Shown in pieces: positions 17,525 through 25,615 of a stretch of 64,000 nt of DNA. Made by a program: the position numbers and the translations under genes. The notes beneath the pieces were generated by a model. The model saw only the letters and a list, made by a program, of their open reading frames with translations. It ran no database searches and had not been told where the DNA came from. Within the stretch, counting starts at the first letter, position 1. Every line of letters begins with the position of its first letter. This stretch comes from Sphingopyxis sp. BE259. GTDB taxonomy: Bacteria > Pseudomonadota > Alphaproteobacteria > Sphingomonadales > Sphingomonadaceae. The DNA lies in NCBI RefSeq assembly GCF_031457495.1, contig NZ_JAVDWM010000001.1, forward strand, positions 3,212,001-3,276,000, in the 5' to 3' direction.

Positions 17525-17611
17525 AAGCGGCACCAGCCCGCTCCCCCTCCCGGCCTCCCATAGGCTACTATCGTCAGGGAGGCCGGGAGGGGGAGCGGGC
17601 TGGTGCCGCTT
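17525..17611. repeat. Perfect 35-bp inverted repeat between rsfS and rlmH
   Basis: Arms at 17525-17559 and 17577-17611 are exactly complementary over 35 bases with a 17-base loop. In RNA it would form one of the most stable hairpins in the window. It lacks a T-run, so it is not a standard terminator. The right arm ends 24 bases before the rlmH start codon. Confidence 0.92.
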
Positions 17612-17635
17612 TCACCGAAGGTGAACGAAAACATC

Positions 17636-18064
17636 ATGTTGCTGCACATCATCGCGCGCGGGCGCATCGGGCGCGGGCCCGAGGCCGAGCTGGTCGAGCG
17701 TTATATGAAGCGCGTGACCTGGGCGCAGAAGATTTCCGAGCTGCCGGATATGGGCGGACGTATGCCCGCTGCCGCCGACAACAGCCGCACCGTCCTGCTC
17801 GACGAGGGCGGCGAACAGATGTCGTCGATCGAATTTGCCAAATTGCTGGAAGGCTGGCGCGACGGCGGGGTGCGCGAGGCACGCTTCTGCCTCGGTGCCG
17901 CCGACGGCTTTACCCCCGACGAGCGCAAGGGCGCCGACAAGGTCATTGCCTTTGGCCGCGCAACCTGGCCGCATCTGATGGCGCGCGCGATGCTCGCCGA
18001 ACAATTGTGGCGCGCCACCAGCATCGCGGCGAACCATCCCTATCATCGCGAGGGGCGGCAATGA
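17636..18064 (+). CDS. rlmH: 23S rRNA (pseudouridine-1915-N3)-methyltransferase
   Basis: A SPOUT-fold methyltransferase of 142 residues that methylates pseudouridine 1915 in helix 69 of 23S rRNA on assembled ribosomes. The signature FCLGAADGF and the C-terminal WPHLMARAMLAEQLWRA and PYHREG blocks are conserved. The ATG at 17636 gives the proper N-terminus (LLHIIARGRI). The stop overlaps the next start as ATGA. Confidence 0.96.
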   Translation: MLLHIIARGRIGRGPEAELVERYMKRVTWAQKISELPDMGGRMPAAADNSRTVLLDEGGEQMSSIEFAKLLEGWRDGGVREARFCLGAADGFTPDERKGADKVIAFGRATWPHLMARAMLAEQLWRATSIAANHPYHREGRQ

Positions 18065-19275
18065 GGCTCTTTGTCGCCGGTTTGGCCGTCACCGCAGTTT
18101 TTGCGGGCGGCGCGCTCGCCTTGGCGCAGAGCGATATCTTTGATCCGCAGGCGATCGCCGCGCGCGAACGCGAGCAATTGCTCGGCGCCAAACAACAGTC
18201 GGCCGAGGCCATGGCGCGCAGCACCCGGCTGGAGGCGCAGGCCGCCGCCGCAAGCAGCGAAGCCGACCGGTTGAAAAAACGCAGCGCCGCGCTGGCGGCG
18301 CGCATCCAGTCGGCCGAGGCCGACATCAGCGCCGGTGAAGCGCGCGTCGCGCTGGTCAGCCGCCGCCTGGCCGGGCAGCGCGCCCGGCTGGCGCAGCAAC
18401 AGCAGCCCTTGCTGGAACTCGCCGCTTCGCTCCAGCAACTGTCGCGCCAGCCGCCGGTCAGCGTCCTCGCGCAGCCCGGTTCGCTGCGCGATATGGTCCA
18501 CGCGCGGGCGGTGATTGACGCCGCGATGCCGGTGATCGAGCAGCGCACCGCCGGGGTACGCCAGGAATTGACCCAGCTGCAAACGACGCGCCGCCAGCAG
18601 GCGGTCGCACTGCGGGCGCTGTCGGCCAGCAAGGCCCAGCTGTCGCAGCGCCGCGGCGCGCTGACGCGGCTGGAGAATGAAGGCCGGATGCGTTCGCGCG
18701 AACTGATGAGCAGCGCGCAGCTCGAGGCCGACCGCGCGCTGGGGCTGGGCGAGAAAGCGCGCGACATCGTCGATCTGATGGATTCGCTGGAAACCGACGG
18801 CGCGGTGCGCGCCGAACTGGCGCAATTGGCGGGACCGCTGCCGCGGCCGCGCAACCCCGCCGCCAGCATCGCAAGCACCGCCCCGCCGGCGCCTACTGCG
18901 GCAGAGCTGACCCAAGGCGCCTACCGCCTGCCCGTCGTCGGGCGCATCGTCGCCGGGCTGGGCGAGGTCAACGACAGCGGGGTGCGATCGCGCGGCGTCA
19001 CCATCGCAGCGCGGCCGGGGGGGCAGGTCGTCGCCCCCGCCCCCGGCCGGGTCAGCTTTGCCGGCGATTATCGCGGTTATGGCAAGATCGTCATCATCGA
19101 CCATGGCGGCGGCTGGATCTCTTTGCTCACCGGGATGATCGGGCTGTCGGTTGGGGTCGGCGACACACTGGACAGCGGCGCCCCGATCGGGCGCGCCGGG
19201 TCCGACGACAGCCGCATCACCGTCGAACTGCGCCGCGGCGGTCGTCCCGTCGATATTGTCGCGATGATCGGTTGA
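18061..19275 (+). CDS. EnvC-like murein hydrolase activator (degenerate M23/LytM domain)
   Basis: A 404-residue exported protein: signal peptide (residues 1-21, ending ALA), a long coiled coil (about 25-245) and a C-terminal LytM domain (about 285-404). The LytM zinc ligands are missing: the first His/Asp pair is replaced around GEVNDSGVRSRGV, and the HxH motif reads SLLTG. EnvC and related proteins with such degenerate domains activate amidases at the division site instead of cutting peptidoglycan themselves. It overlaps rlmH by four bases and precedes the CtpA protease gene. Confidence 0.87.
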   Translation: MRLFVAGLAVTAVFAGGALALAQSDIFDPQAIAAREREQLLGAKQQSAEAMARSTRLEAQAAAASSEADRLKKRSAALAARIQSAEADISAGEARVALVSRRLAGQRARLAQQQQPLLELAASLQQLSRQPPVSVLAQPGSLRDMVHARAVIDAAMPVIEQRTAGVRQELTQLQTTRRQQAVALRALSASKAQLSQRRGALTRLENEGRMRSRELMSSAQLEADRALGLGEKARDIVDLMDSLETDGAVRAELAQLAGPLPRPRNPAASIASTAPPAPTAAELTQGAYRLPVVGRIVAGLGEVNDSGVRSRGVTIAARPGGQVVAPAPGRVSFAGDYRGYGKIVIIDHGGGWISLLTGMIGLSVGVGDTLDSGAPIGRAGSDDSRITVELRRGGRPVDIVAMIG

Positions 19276-19296
19276 CGCCCGAGCCACCCCCAAACT

Positions 19297-19413
19297 CCGT
19301 TCGCCCTGAGGAGGGACTGAGCCCGGCGAAGGCCCGTCTCGAAGGGTCTGCACAGCATGTCGGTCCTTCGAGACGCCATTTCGACGAGCTCAATGGCTCC
19401 TCAGGACAAACGG
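19297..19413. repeat. Inverted repeat family C (CCTGAGGAG ... CTCCTCAGG)
   Basis: Outer arms CGTTCGCCCTGAGGAG / CTCCTCAGGACAAACGG enclose inner arms GTCTCGAAGG / CCTTCGAGAC. Close copies are at 22787-22899 and 38359-38476. Confidence 0.88.
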
Positions 19414-19558
19414 AAATCTGTAGAATCGAGCGCCCGTTAATCCCGCGTTCCACCGCTGTCCCCTATCGGGATGCACCGCTTGACGCCCGCGCAAATGCGT
19501 AGGAGGATGGGGTGCCGGGGTATATAGACGGGAAATCCCGCCTGACTGAAAGACGCAG

Positions 19559-20959
19559 ATGACCGACTTGATCAAAACGCCCGTGTCTCCGAAGCGCCGC
19601 TTTGCGTTGTGGCAGGGCGCCGCGGCGCTCTCGACGCTGGCGCTGATCCCGCTCGCGACCGGCGCCATGGCGAGTGTCGACAGCAAGACGCAGGAAGAAA
19701 TTTCGCGTTTCATGGACGTCTATCTCGAGGTCAAATCCAATTACGTCGAACCTGTCGACGATTCGAAACTGATCGAAGGCGCGATCAACGGCATGCTCGC
19801 CAGCCTGGATCCGCATTCGGGCTATCTCGACGCGCGCGGCTTTTCGAACCTGCGGACGCAGACCGATGGCGAATATGGCGGGCTGGGCCTGTCGGTGACG
19901 ATGGAAGACGGCGTCGTGAAGGTGATTGCACCGACCGCCGACACCCCCGCCGACAAGGCTGGGATCAAGTCGGGCGACTATATCACCCACATCAACAAAG
20001 AACTGATCTTTGGCCTGACGCTGGACGAAGCGGTCGAACAGATGCGCGGGCGCCCGGGCACCAAGATCGACGTCACCATCGTCCGCGAGGGTCAGGACAA
20101 GCCGATCGAAATGTCGCTGACGCGCGAAGTCATCGACCTGAAACCCGTCAAATGGGAAGTCAGCGGCGACGTCGGTGTGCTCACCGTCACCAGCTTCTCG
20201 GCCGACGCGACCACCGACATGCGCGCCGCGATGATGGCGGTCGAAAAATCGCTGGGTCGAAAACCGCGCGGCTGGATTGTCGATCTGCGTTCGAACCCGG
20301 GCGGGCTGCTCGACGAAGCCGTCGGGATCAGCGACCTGTTCCTCGAACGCGGCGAAATCGTGTCGCAGCGGGGCCGCCGCAAGGGCGATATCGAACGCTA
20401 TTTTGCCGAGCCCGGCGATCTGGCGGGCGGCGCACCGGTCGTCGTACTGATCGATTCGGGATCGGCGTCAGCCTCCGAAATCGTTGCGGGAGCCTTGCAA
20501 GACCAGCACCGCGCCGTCGTGATGGGCGAGCGCAGTTTCGGCAAGGGTTCGGTGCAGACCGTGCTGCCGCTGTCCGACACCACCGCGCTGCGCCTCACCA
20601 CCGCGCGCTACTACACTCCGTCAGGGCGCAGCGTGCAGGAAGGCGGGATCGACCCCGACATCCGCGTGCCGCAGCTGTCCGACCCCGATTACGCGTCGCG
20701 GCCGAAATTCCGCGAGAGCGACCTGCGCCGTCACCTGATCAACGAGAAAAAGGTCGACGATGGGCTGATCGAAAAGGACGAAAAGGCCGATCCGCGCTTC
20801 ACCGCGACCGCCGCCGACCTGAAGGCGAAGGGGATCGAGGACTTCCAGCTCCACTATGCGTTGCAGACGATCGGGCGGATCAGCCCGACCGCGCCGCGGA
20901 TGGCGCAAGCTGGCAAACCGGCAGCCAAGCCCGCCGCCAAGCCGACCGCGCGCAACTAA
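19559..20959 (+). CDS. ctpA: Carboxy-terminal processing protease (S41, CtpA-like)
   Basis: A 466-residue exported serine protease. After a signal/anchor (about residues 14-39) come the LDPHSGYLD motif, a PDZ domain (about 100-185, GGLGLSVTMEDG) and the S41 catalytic domain with the Ser in SGSASASE and the Lys in SFGKGSVQT. It trims periplasmic or envelope proteins, often those controlling peptidoglycan hydrolases. The EnvC-like gene upstream on the same strand fits such a role; a 283-base gap with a family C repeat separates them. Confidence 0.94.
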   Translation: MTDLIKTPVSPKRRFALWQGAAALSTLALIPLATGAMASVDSKTQEEISRFMDVYLEVKSNYVEPVDDSKLIEGAINGMLASLDPHSGYLDARGFSNLRTQTDGEYGGLGLSVTMEDGVVKVIAPTADTPADKAGIKSGDYITHINKELIFGLTLDEAVEQMRGRPGTKIDVTIVREGQDKPIEMSLTREVIDLKPVKWEVSGDVGVLTVTSFSADATTDMRAAMMAVEKSLGRKPRGWIVDLRSNPGGLLDEAVGISDLFLERGEIVSQRGRRKGDIERYFAEPGDLAGGAPVVVLIDSGSASASEIVAGALQDQHRAVVMGERSFGKGSVQTVLPLSDTTALRLTTARYYTPSGRSVQEGGIDPDIRVPQLSDPDYASRPKFRESDLRRHLINEKKVDDGLIEKDEKADPRFTATAADLKAKGIEDFQLHYALQTIGRISPTAPRMAQAGKPAAKPAAKPTARN

Positions 20960-20971
20960 GGGTTCGCCGAC

Positions 20972-21454
20972 ATGCTTCGCTCGCGCCTCGCCGCACCCTT
21001 CGTCGCGCTCGCCGCACCGCTGCTGCTTTATGGCGGGGCGCTGGTGTCACAATATGGCTTTGGCCTCGCCCCGTGCGAGATGTGTTACTGGCAGCGCTGG
21101 CCGCATCAGGCCGCGATCGTGCTGGCGCTGCTCGCGCTGTTGCTGCGCGGCAATGACCGGGCGATGCGCGCGCTGACCCTGCTCGCCGCACTTGCCATTG
21201 CGGTCTCGGGCGCGATCGGCGTGTTCCACGCCGGGGTCGAATACGGCTTTTGGGAAGGCCTCACCACCTGCGCGACGGGCAGCGGCGGTCCGGTGTCGCT
21301 TGATGCGATCATGAACGCGCCGCTGATCCGCTGCGACACCGCGCAATGGACGCTGTTCGGCATATCGCTCGCGGGATTCAACGCGATCTTTTCGCTCGGC
21401 GCCGCGGCGCTCGTCTTGACCTTGCTGCGCCGTCGGCCCACATCGGCGGCATGA
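20972..21454 (+). CDS. dsbB: Disulfide bond formation protein B
   Basis: A 160-residue inner-membrane quinone reductase that reoxidises periplasmic DsbA. It has four membrane helices, the first cysteine pair CEMC (periplasmic loop 1) and a second cysteine pair in the loop with TTCATG and IRCD. The gene starts 12 bases after ctpA and overlaps coq7 as ATGA, so ctpA-dsbB-coq7 may form one transcript. The link between DsbB and the ubiquinone enzyme Coq7 makes biological sense because DsbB passes electrons to ubiquinone. Confidence 0.92.
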   Translation: MLRSRLAAPFVALAAPLLLYGGALVSQYGFGLAPCEMCYWQRWPHQAAIVLALLALLLRGNDRAMRALTLLAALAIAVSGAIGVFHAGVEYGFWEGLTTCATGSGGPVSLDAIMNAPLIRCDTAQWTLFGISLAGFNAIFSLGAAALVLTLLRRRPTSAA

Positions 21455-21984
21455 CCAACGCTCCGGAAAAGACCAATCGGCGCACCGCGTCGATGATCCG
21501 CGTCGACCAGGCCGGCGAGTATGGCGCGACGCGTATCTATGCAGGGCAGCTCGCGGTGATGGGCGATCGCCACCCGATGGCGCGCGAGATCGCGCATATG
21601 GCCGAACAGGAAGAGCGCCACCGCAAATTCTTTGACGACATGATCGCCAGCCGCGGGGTGCGCCCGACCGTATTGCAGCCGTTCTGGAACGTCGCGGGTT
21701 TCGCGCTTGGCGCGGTCACCGCCGCGATGGGACCGCGCGCCGCGATGGCGTGCACCGCCGCGGTCGAGACCGAAATCGACCGCCATTACCGCGATCAGCT
21801 CGATGAACTCGGCGACAGCGATCCGGAACTGAGCGCCGCGGTCGCCGATTTCCGCGCCGAGGAATTGGAGCATAAGGACGCCGCGCTCGCCGCGGGTGCC
21901 GAAAGCGCGCCGGGCTATCCGGTGCTGAGCCTCGCGATCCGCGCCGGTTGCCGTGCAGCCATCGCGCTGTCGAAGCGTATCTAG
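21451..21984 (+). CDS. coq7: 3-demethoxyubiquinol 3-hydroxylase, Coq7 family
   Basis: A 177-residue di-iron carboxylate hydroxylase of ubiquinone synthesis. The ligands are visible in two ExxH-type pairs: EYGATRIY with EQEERHRKF, and AAVETEIDRHY with RAEELEHKD. The ATG at 21451 overlaps the dsbB stop. Alphaproteobacteria often use Coq7 in place of the flavoprotein UbiF. Confidence 0.93.
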   Translation: MTNAPEKTNRRTASMIRVDQAGEYGATRIYAGQLAVMGDRHPMAREIAHMAEQEERHRKFFDDMIASRGVRPTVLQPFWNVAGFALGAVTAAMGPRAAMACTAAVETEIDRHYRDQLDELGDSDPELSAAVADFRAEELEHKDAALAAGAESAPGYPVLSLAIRAGCRAAIALSKRI

Positions 21985-22004
21985 AGAAGATCGTCCATCT
22001 CTTC

Positions 22005-22086
22005 TCCGTTCGTGTCGAGCGAAGTCGAGACACCGGGAAGACACGCACGACCGATAGGCATCTCGACTTCGCTCGATGCGAACGGA
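22005..22086. repeat. Inverted repeat family C variant
   Basis: Arms TCCGTTCGTGTCGAGCGAAG and CTTCGCTCGATGCGAACGGA (near-perfect) lie about 40 bases apart just after coq7. The ends match family C (CGTTCG / CGAACG), while the middle (GTCGAGCGAAGTCGAGA) differs. Confidence 0.8.
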
Positions 22087-22154
22087 AATGGGATTGTTCA
22101 TTGTTCGTGCAGAGAGCACATGGCATTCCGACACATATGACAAAGGAATATCCG

Positions 22155-22763
22155 ATGACCCGCCTGCCCCTGTTCGCGCTGATCCTGGCCGGTAGTGCCG
22201 TCCCCCTGCCCGCCATGGCGCAGGAAGCGACGGTCGATGGCGAAAAGGTCAACCAAGTCGTCGTCTATGGCGACGATCAATGCCCCAAGGGGGCCGCCGA
22301 CGAAATTCTGGTCTGTGCCAAACTGCCCGAGGGCGAACGTTACCGCGTTCCCGAGATGCTGCGCGGCAATCCGCTCGACGTCCGTAACGAGGCGTGGGCG
22401 AACAAGGTTGTCGCGGTCGAGCGCATCGGTCGTTTCGGCACGGACAGCTGCTCGCCGACCGGGCTCGGCGGCTTTACCGGCTGCACTCAGGCGCTGGTCG
22501 CGGGCGCCAAGGCCGAACGTCAAGCCGCCGACAAGACCGACTGGCAGGCGATGATCGCCGACGAACGTGCCAAGCGGCTTGCCGGGATCGATGCGGCGGC
22601 GGATGAAGTCGAGGCCGCGGTGCAGGCCGAAGAACGTGCCCTCGCCGAGCGGCAGAAGGCGGCCGAGGAACTGGAACGGCAGGCGAGCGGTATGGCGCCG
22701 ATGCCGCAAACGGCGCCTGACGAGGCCGATGCCCAGCCGCTGCCGACGCCGCCGCAGGGCTGA
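22155..22763 (+). CDS. Periplasmic hypothetical protein
   Basis: A 202-residue protein with a signal peptide (residues 1-22, ending AMA-Q). The mature part has two cysteine pairs (QCPKGA..LVCAKL and DSCSPTGLGGFTGCTQ) that may form disulfides, followed by a long Ala/Glu-rich helix and a Pro-rich tail. I know no function. AAAGGA lies 8 bases before the chosen ATG. It stands alone between two family C repeats. Confidence 0.72.
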   Translation: MTRLPLFALILAGSAVPLPAMAQEATVDGEKVNQVVVYGDDQCPKGAADEILVCAKLPEGERYRVPEMLRGNPLDVRNEAWANKVVAVERIGRFGTDSCSPTGLGGFTGCTQALVAGAKAERQAADKTDWQAMIADERAKRLAGIDAAADEVEAAVQAEERALAERQKAAEELERQASGMAPMPQTAPDEADAQPLPTPPQG

Positions 22764-22786
22764 TCTCAACCGACCGAATATTAAAC

Positions 22787-22899
22787 CGTTCGTCCTGAGG
22801 AGGGGCTGAGCTTGTCGAAGCTCCGTCTCGAAGGACTGGAACGTCAACGTCCTTCGAGATGCCATTTCGTCAAGCTCAATGGCTCCTCAGGACGAACGG
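22787..22899. repeat. Inverted repeat family C
   Basis: CCGTTCGTCCTGAGGAG and its complement at the far end, with inner arms GTCTCGAAGGA-like / TCCTTCGAGAT, match the copies at 19297 and 38359. It sits between convergent genes. Confidence 0.88.
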
Positions 22900-22911
22900 T
22901 GATTATAGATC

Positions 22912-24849
22912 TCAATTCAGCAAATATTGCTTCCAGAACAGCAGCGACGCCCAGAAATTATAGTCGGCATTTTCCTTTTTGGCGAAGCCATGGCCTTCGT
23001 TCGTGCCGACCAGATGCCAGGCGGTGCCGCCATTTTTGCGCACCGCCGCGACGATCTGGTCAGCTTCTGATGCGGGAACGCGGGGGTCGTTGGCGCCGGT
23101 GACGACGAACAGCGGTTTCTTGATATCGGCAACCCGCGTCAGCGGCGAGATTTCCATCAGCTTGGCGCGCTGTTCGGGCACCCGTTCGTCGCCATATTCG
23201 ACGCGGCGCAGGTCGCGGCGATAATCCTGGGTGTTTTCCAGGAAGGTGACGAAGTTCGAGATCGCCACGACGCACAGATTGGCGCGCAGCTTGGCGGCAT
23301 AATGGGTCGCGGCGGCATAACACATATAGCCGCCATAGCTGCCACCGGTCAGCCCGAAGCGTGCCGCGTCGAGGCTCCTGTCCTTGGCCAGCGCGTCGAG
23401 AAACGCGCCCATGTCCTTGACGCTGTCCTCGCGCTTGAACGGCCCGTTGTCGAGGCTGACGAAGGTCTTGCCGTAACCCGTCGACCCGCGGACGTTGGGG
23501 TAGAACAGCGCGATCCCCATTTCATTGAGCATGTAATTGCTGCGGCCCATGAACCCCGGGCGCGACTGGCCCTCCGGGCCGCCATGGACGCTCATGATCA
23601 GCGGCCGTTTGCCGGGGAATTTTGCCGGGTCGGGGCGATAGAGAAAGCCCGATACCTCCAGCCCGTCAAAACTCTTCACCTTGACCAGTTCGGGTTCGAT
23701 ATTCTGGGTCACGTCCAGCCCGCCCGTTTCGCTTTCGGTCCAGCGGGTGATTGCCAGCGTTTTGGGATCGATGCTGAACGCATCGGCGGCGCTGCGCGCC
23801 GAAGTGAAGCTGATGCCGATTTCGCCCCACGGCGCGATCTCCAGCCCGCCGATGATCCCCGCGGGCAGCTTGTCGACGGTCCGCACCGCGCCGGTCGCGG
23901 GGTCGAACAACCGCAATTTCGACGTGCCCGCTTCGTTCACGACATAGGCGATGAAACTGCCGTCCTCGGCGATGTCGAAGGTGTCGACGTCCCATTTTTC
24001 GGTCGGTCCCTTCGGCGTGAACTTGCCCGTCGCCGGATCGAGCGTGCCGAGCCGCTGGAAATCGCTGCCTTCGTCGCTGGTCATCCAGATCGTGCCGTCG
24101 GGGGCAAAAGCAGCGCCGCCAAGCGCGACGGTCTTGCTGTGGTCGCCGATCGGCGTCATCGCGCCGCTGACCAGATCGAGGCGGAACAGGTCGGCTTTCT
24201 GCACCGACGTATATTTGCCGACCAGCGCCCAACTCTTGTCAGGCGTGAAATCGAGCAGGCCCCAGCCGCCGCCCTCTACCTGCGCCACCATCCGGCGCGT
24301 CTTCGGGTCGCGTGGGTCCATCACATAAATATCGCTGTCGCGCCCGTTGCGCAGCGTCGAGGTAAAGGCAACGAGCTGGCCGTCCTGGCTCCAGGCGTTG
24401 AGCCCATTGCGGCTCTTGCCATCGGTGAGCAGGTCGAGGCGCCCGTCCTTCATCGCATAGATCTGATAGAATTCATTGCCGCCGATGTCCTTCTGGACCA
24501 GCATCACATCGGCCTTTTTTGGCGCCCAACTGCCCGACCCGACCGGCTCGGCCTCGAAGGTGATCTGCTTGCGCGCGCCCATCGGCATCGCGACGCGGTG
24601 CAGCTGCACAGTGTTGCCGAAGCGAGTCGAGATCAGCATCGATTTGTCGACCGGGTTCCAGCCGACAAAACCCGCCCCACGATTTTCCATATAGGGCCGT
24701 GTCGCCGCCGACAGGTCGGCCGGCACTTCGGGCATGCCGTCGGCGATCAGCGCCGCCGGTTTGGGTTCGACCGCAGGCTTGTCGCCCTCGGCCGCCGAAG
24801 CAGCGGCAAGCGGCAGGGTCAGGGCGGCGAGAAAGGCCAGATAGCGCAT
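22912..24849 (-). CDS. Exported S9 family alpha/beta-hydrolase peptidase
   Basis: A 645-residue protein with a signal peptide (1-20, ASAAE), a seven-bladed beta-propeller region (about 60-370) and a C-terminal prolyl-oligopeptidase-type hydrolase domain. Catalytic residues are the Ser in GLTGGSYGGY, the Asp in TGANDPRVP and the His in NEGHGF. It probably acts as a dipeptidyl/acyl-peptidase in the periplasm. The ATG at 24849 follows GGGGAAA and begins the signal peptide; an earlier ATG at 24972 would ruin it. Confidence 0.92.
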   Translation of the reverse strand: MRYLAFLAALTLPLAAASAAEGDKPAVEPKPAALIADGMPEVPADLSAATRPYMENRGAGFVGWNPVDKSMLISTRFGNTVQLHRVAMPMGARKQITFEAEPVGSGSWAPKKADVMLVQKDIGGNEFYQIYAMKDGRLDLLTDGKSRNGLNAWSQDGQLVAFTSTLRNGRDSDIYVMDPRDPKTRRMVAQVEGGGWGLLDFTPDKSWALVGKYTSVQKADLFRLDLVSGAMTPIGDHSKTVALGGAAFAPDGTIWMTSDEGSDFQRLGTLDPATGKFTPKGPTEKWDVDTFDIAEDGSFIAYVVNEAGTSKLRLFDPATGAVRTVDKLPAGIIGGLEIAPWGEIGISFTSARSAADAFSIDPKTLAITRWTESETGGLDVTQNIEPELVKVKSFDGLEVSGFLYRPDPAKFPGKRPLIMSVHGGPEGQSRPGFMGRSNYMLNEMGIALFYPNVRGSTGYGKTFVSLDNGPFKREDSVKDMGAFLDALAKDRSLDAARFGLTGGSYGGYMCYAAATHYAAKLRANLCVVAISNFVTFLENTQDYRRDLRRVEYGDERVPEQRAKLMEISPLTRVADIKKPLFVVTGANDPRVPASEADQIVAAVRKNGGTAWHLVGTNEGHGFAKKENADYNFWASLLFWKQYLLN

Positions 24850-25165
24850 GATGATTTTCCCCGTGTTGCATAAAACTGATCGACTGAAGTTAGACGCTAG
24901 CGGGGCGCGCTTTGGATGCAAGGCTTCGACAAACGGCGCCGCGCATTCGACCACCGCCGACCGTATTTTCACGTCGCCTCGGCGACCGTCACACGTCTCA
25001 CCGCGCCGAAATTTTAGCGTTTTTGGCGACCTGACGCGATTTGGTTGCGAATCCGGGGTGAATCGAGCGGGTTTGTTAACGAATCGGTGCCAACCTGTCT
25101 TGACTCGGGAATAGTGGGCTGAAATCGTGGCGTTCTGGGAATCGCCAGCCTAAGGGGGCTGAAAA
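24850..25165. other. 316-base gap between divergent genes
   Basis: No open frame of gene-like character. It should hold promoters for the S9 peptidase (left) and the small membrane protein (right). TTGACT at about 25100 is the best -35-like hexamer for the rightward gene. No repeat or hairpin stood out. Confidence 0.5.
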
Positions 25166-25564
25166 ATGGCATCAGCATTCGGACCGCGCCTGTGGCGGCG
25201 CACGTCATCTAGCGTGCCGGCGGCACGCAGTCTTGGCCGCCGCATGACCTGGCACGCCGCGACCGCACTGGTCGCCTTTGCCGCTTTGCAGATCTGGCTG
25301 GTGTCGAGCGCGATTGCCCATGGGGCTTCGTCGACACTGATTTTCGTGGCTTTGATTGTCCTGCTGGCGCTTGCGGTCCCCGTTGCGCGCTCGACCGAAC
25401 GCCGCTGGTATCACCTTAGCCGTCAGGCGCTCGCCAGCTGGGGTCTGCACGCCCGCTTTCGCCGCGATGTCCGCCGCCTGTGGGTCGCCGCGCTGACGCT
25501 GCCCTTTCTGTGGGTCAGCGGCGCGATGGCGGCGACCGACGCAATCGCCGCAATAGCGGGCTGA
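25166..25564 (+). CDS. Small membrane protein of unknown function
   Basis: A 132-residue basic protein with three likely membrane segments (about 31-50, 56-75 and 108-130) and an Arg-rich loop. No family recognised. AAGGGGGCTG precedes the ATG by about 6 bases. It is transcribed towards pmbA, 51 bases away, but pmbA has its own promoter-like sequence. Confidence 0.65.
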   Translation: MASAFGPRLWRRTSSSVPAARSLGRRMTWHAATALVAFAALQIWLVSSAIAHGASSTLIFVALIVLLALAVPVARSTERRWYHLSRQALASWGLHARFRRDVRRLWVAALTLPFLWVSGAMAATDAIAAIAG

Positions 25565-25615
25565 CCCCCGTCAACCAAGTTTGACGCCCTGCCGCGCGCC
25601 GTATAGGGCGCGGCA

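Noticed and set aside
17577..17611. Right arm of the 35-bp hairpin as the true start of rlmH (GTG at 17603)
   Set aside because: The extra 11 residues are read through the repeat, and the conserved RlmH N-terminus begins at the ATG at 17636.
23302..24873. Open frame of 523 codons opposite the S9 peptidase
   Set aside because: Antisense shadow; composition typical of shadows (His/Arg/Asp-rich, no domain).
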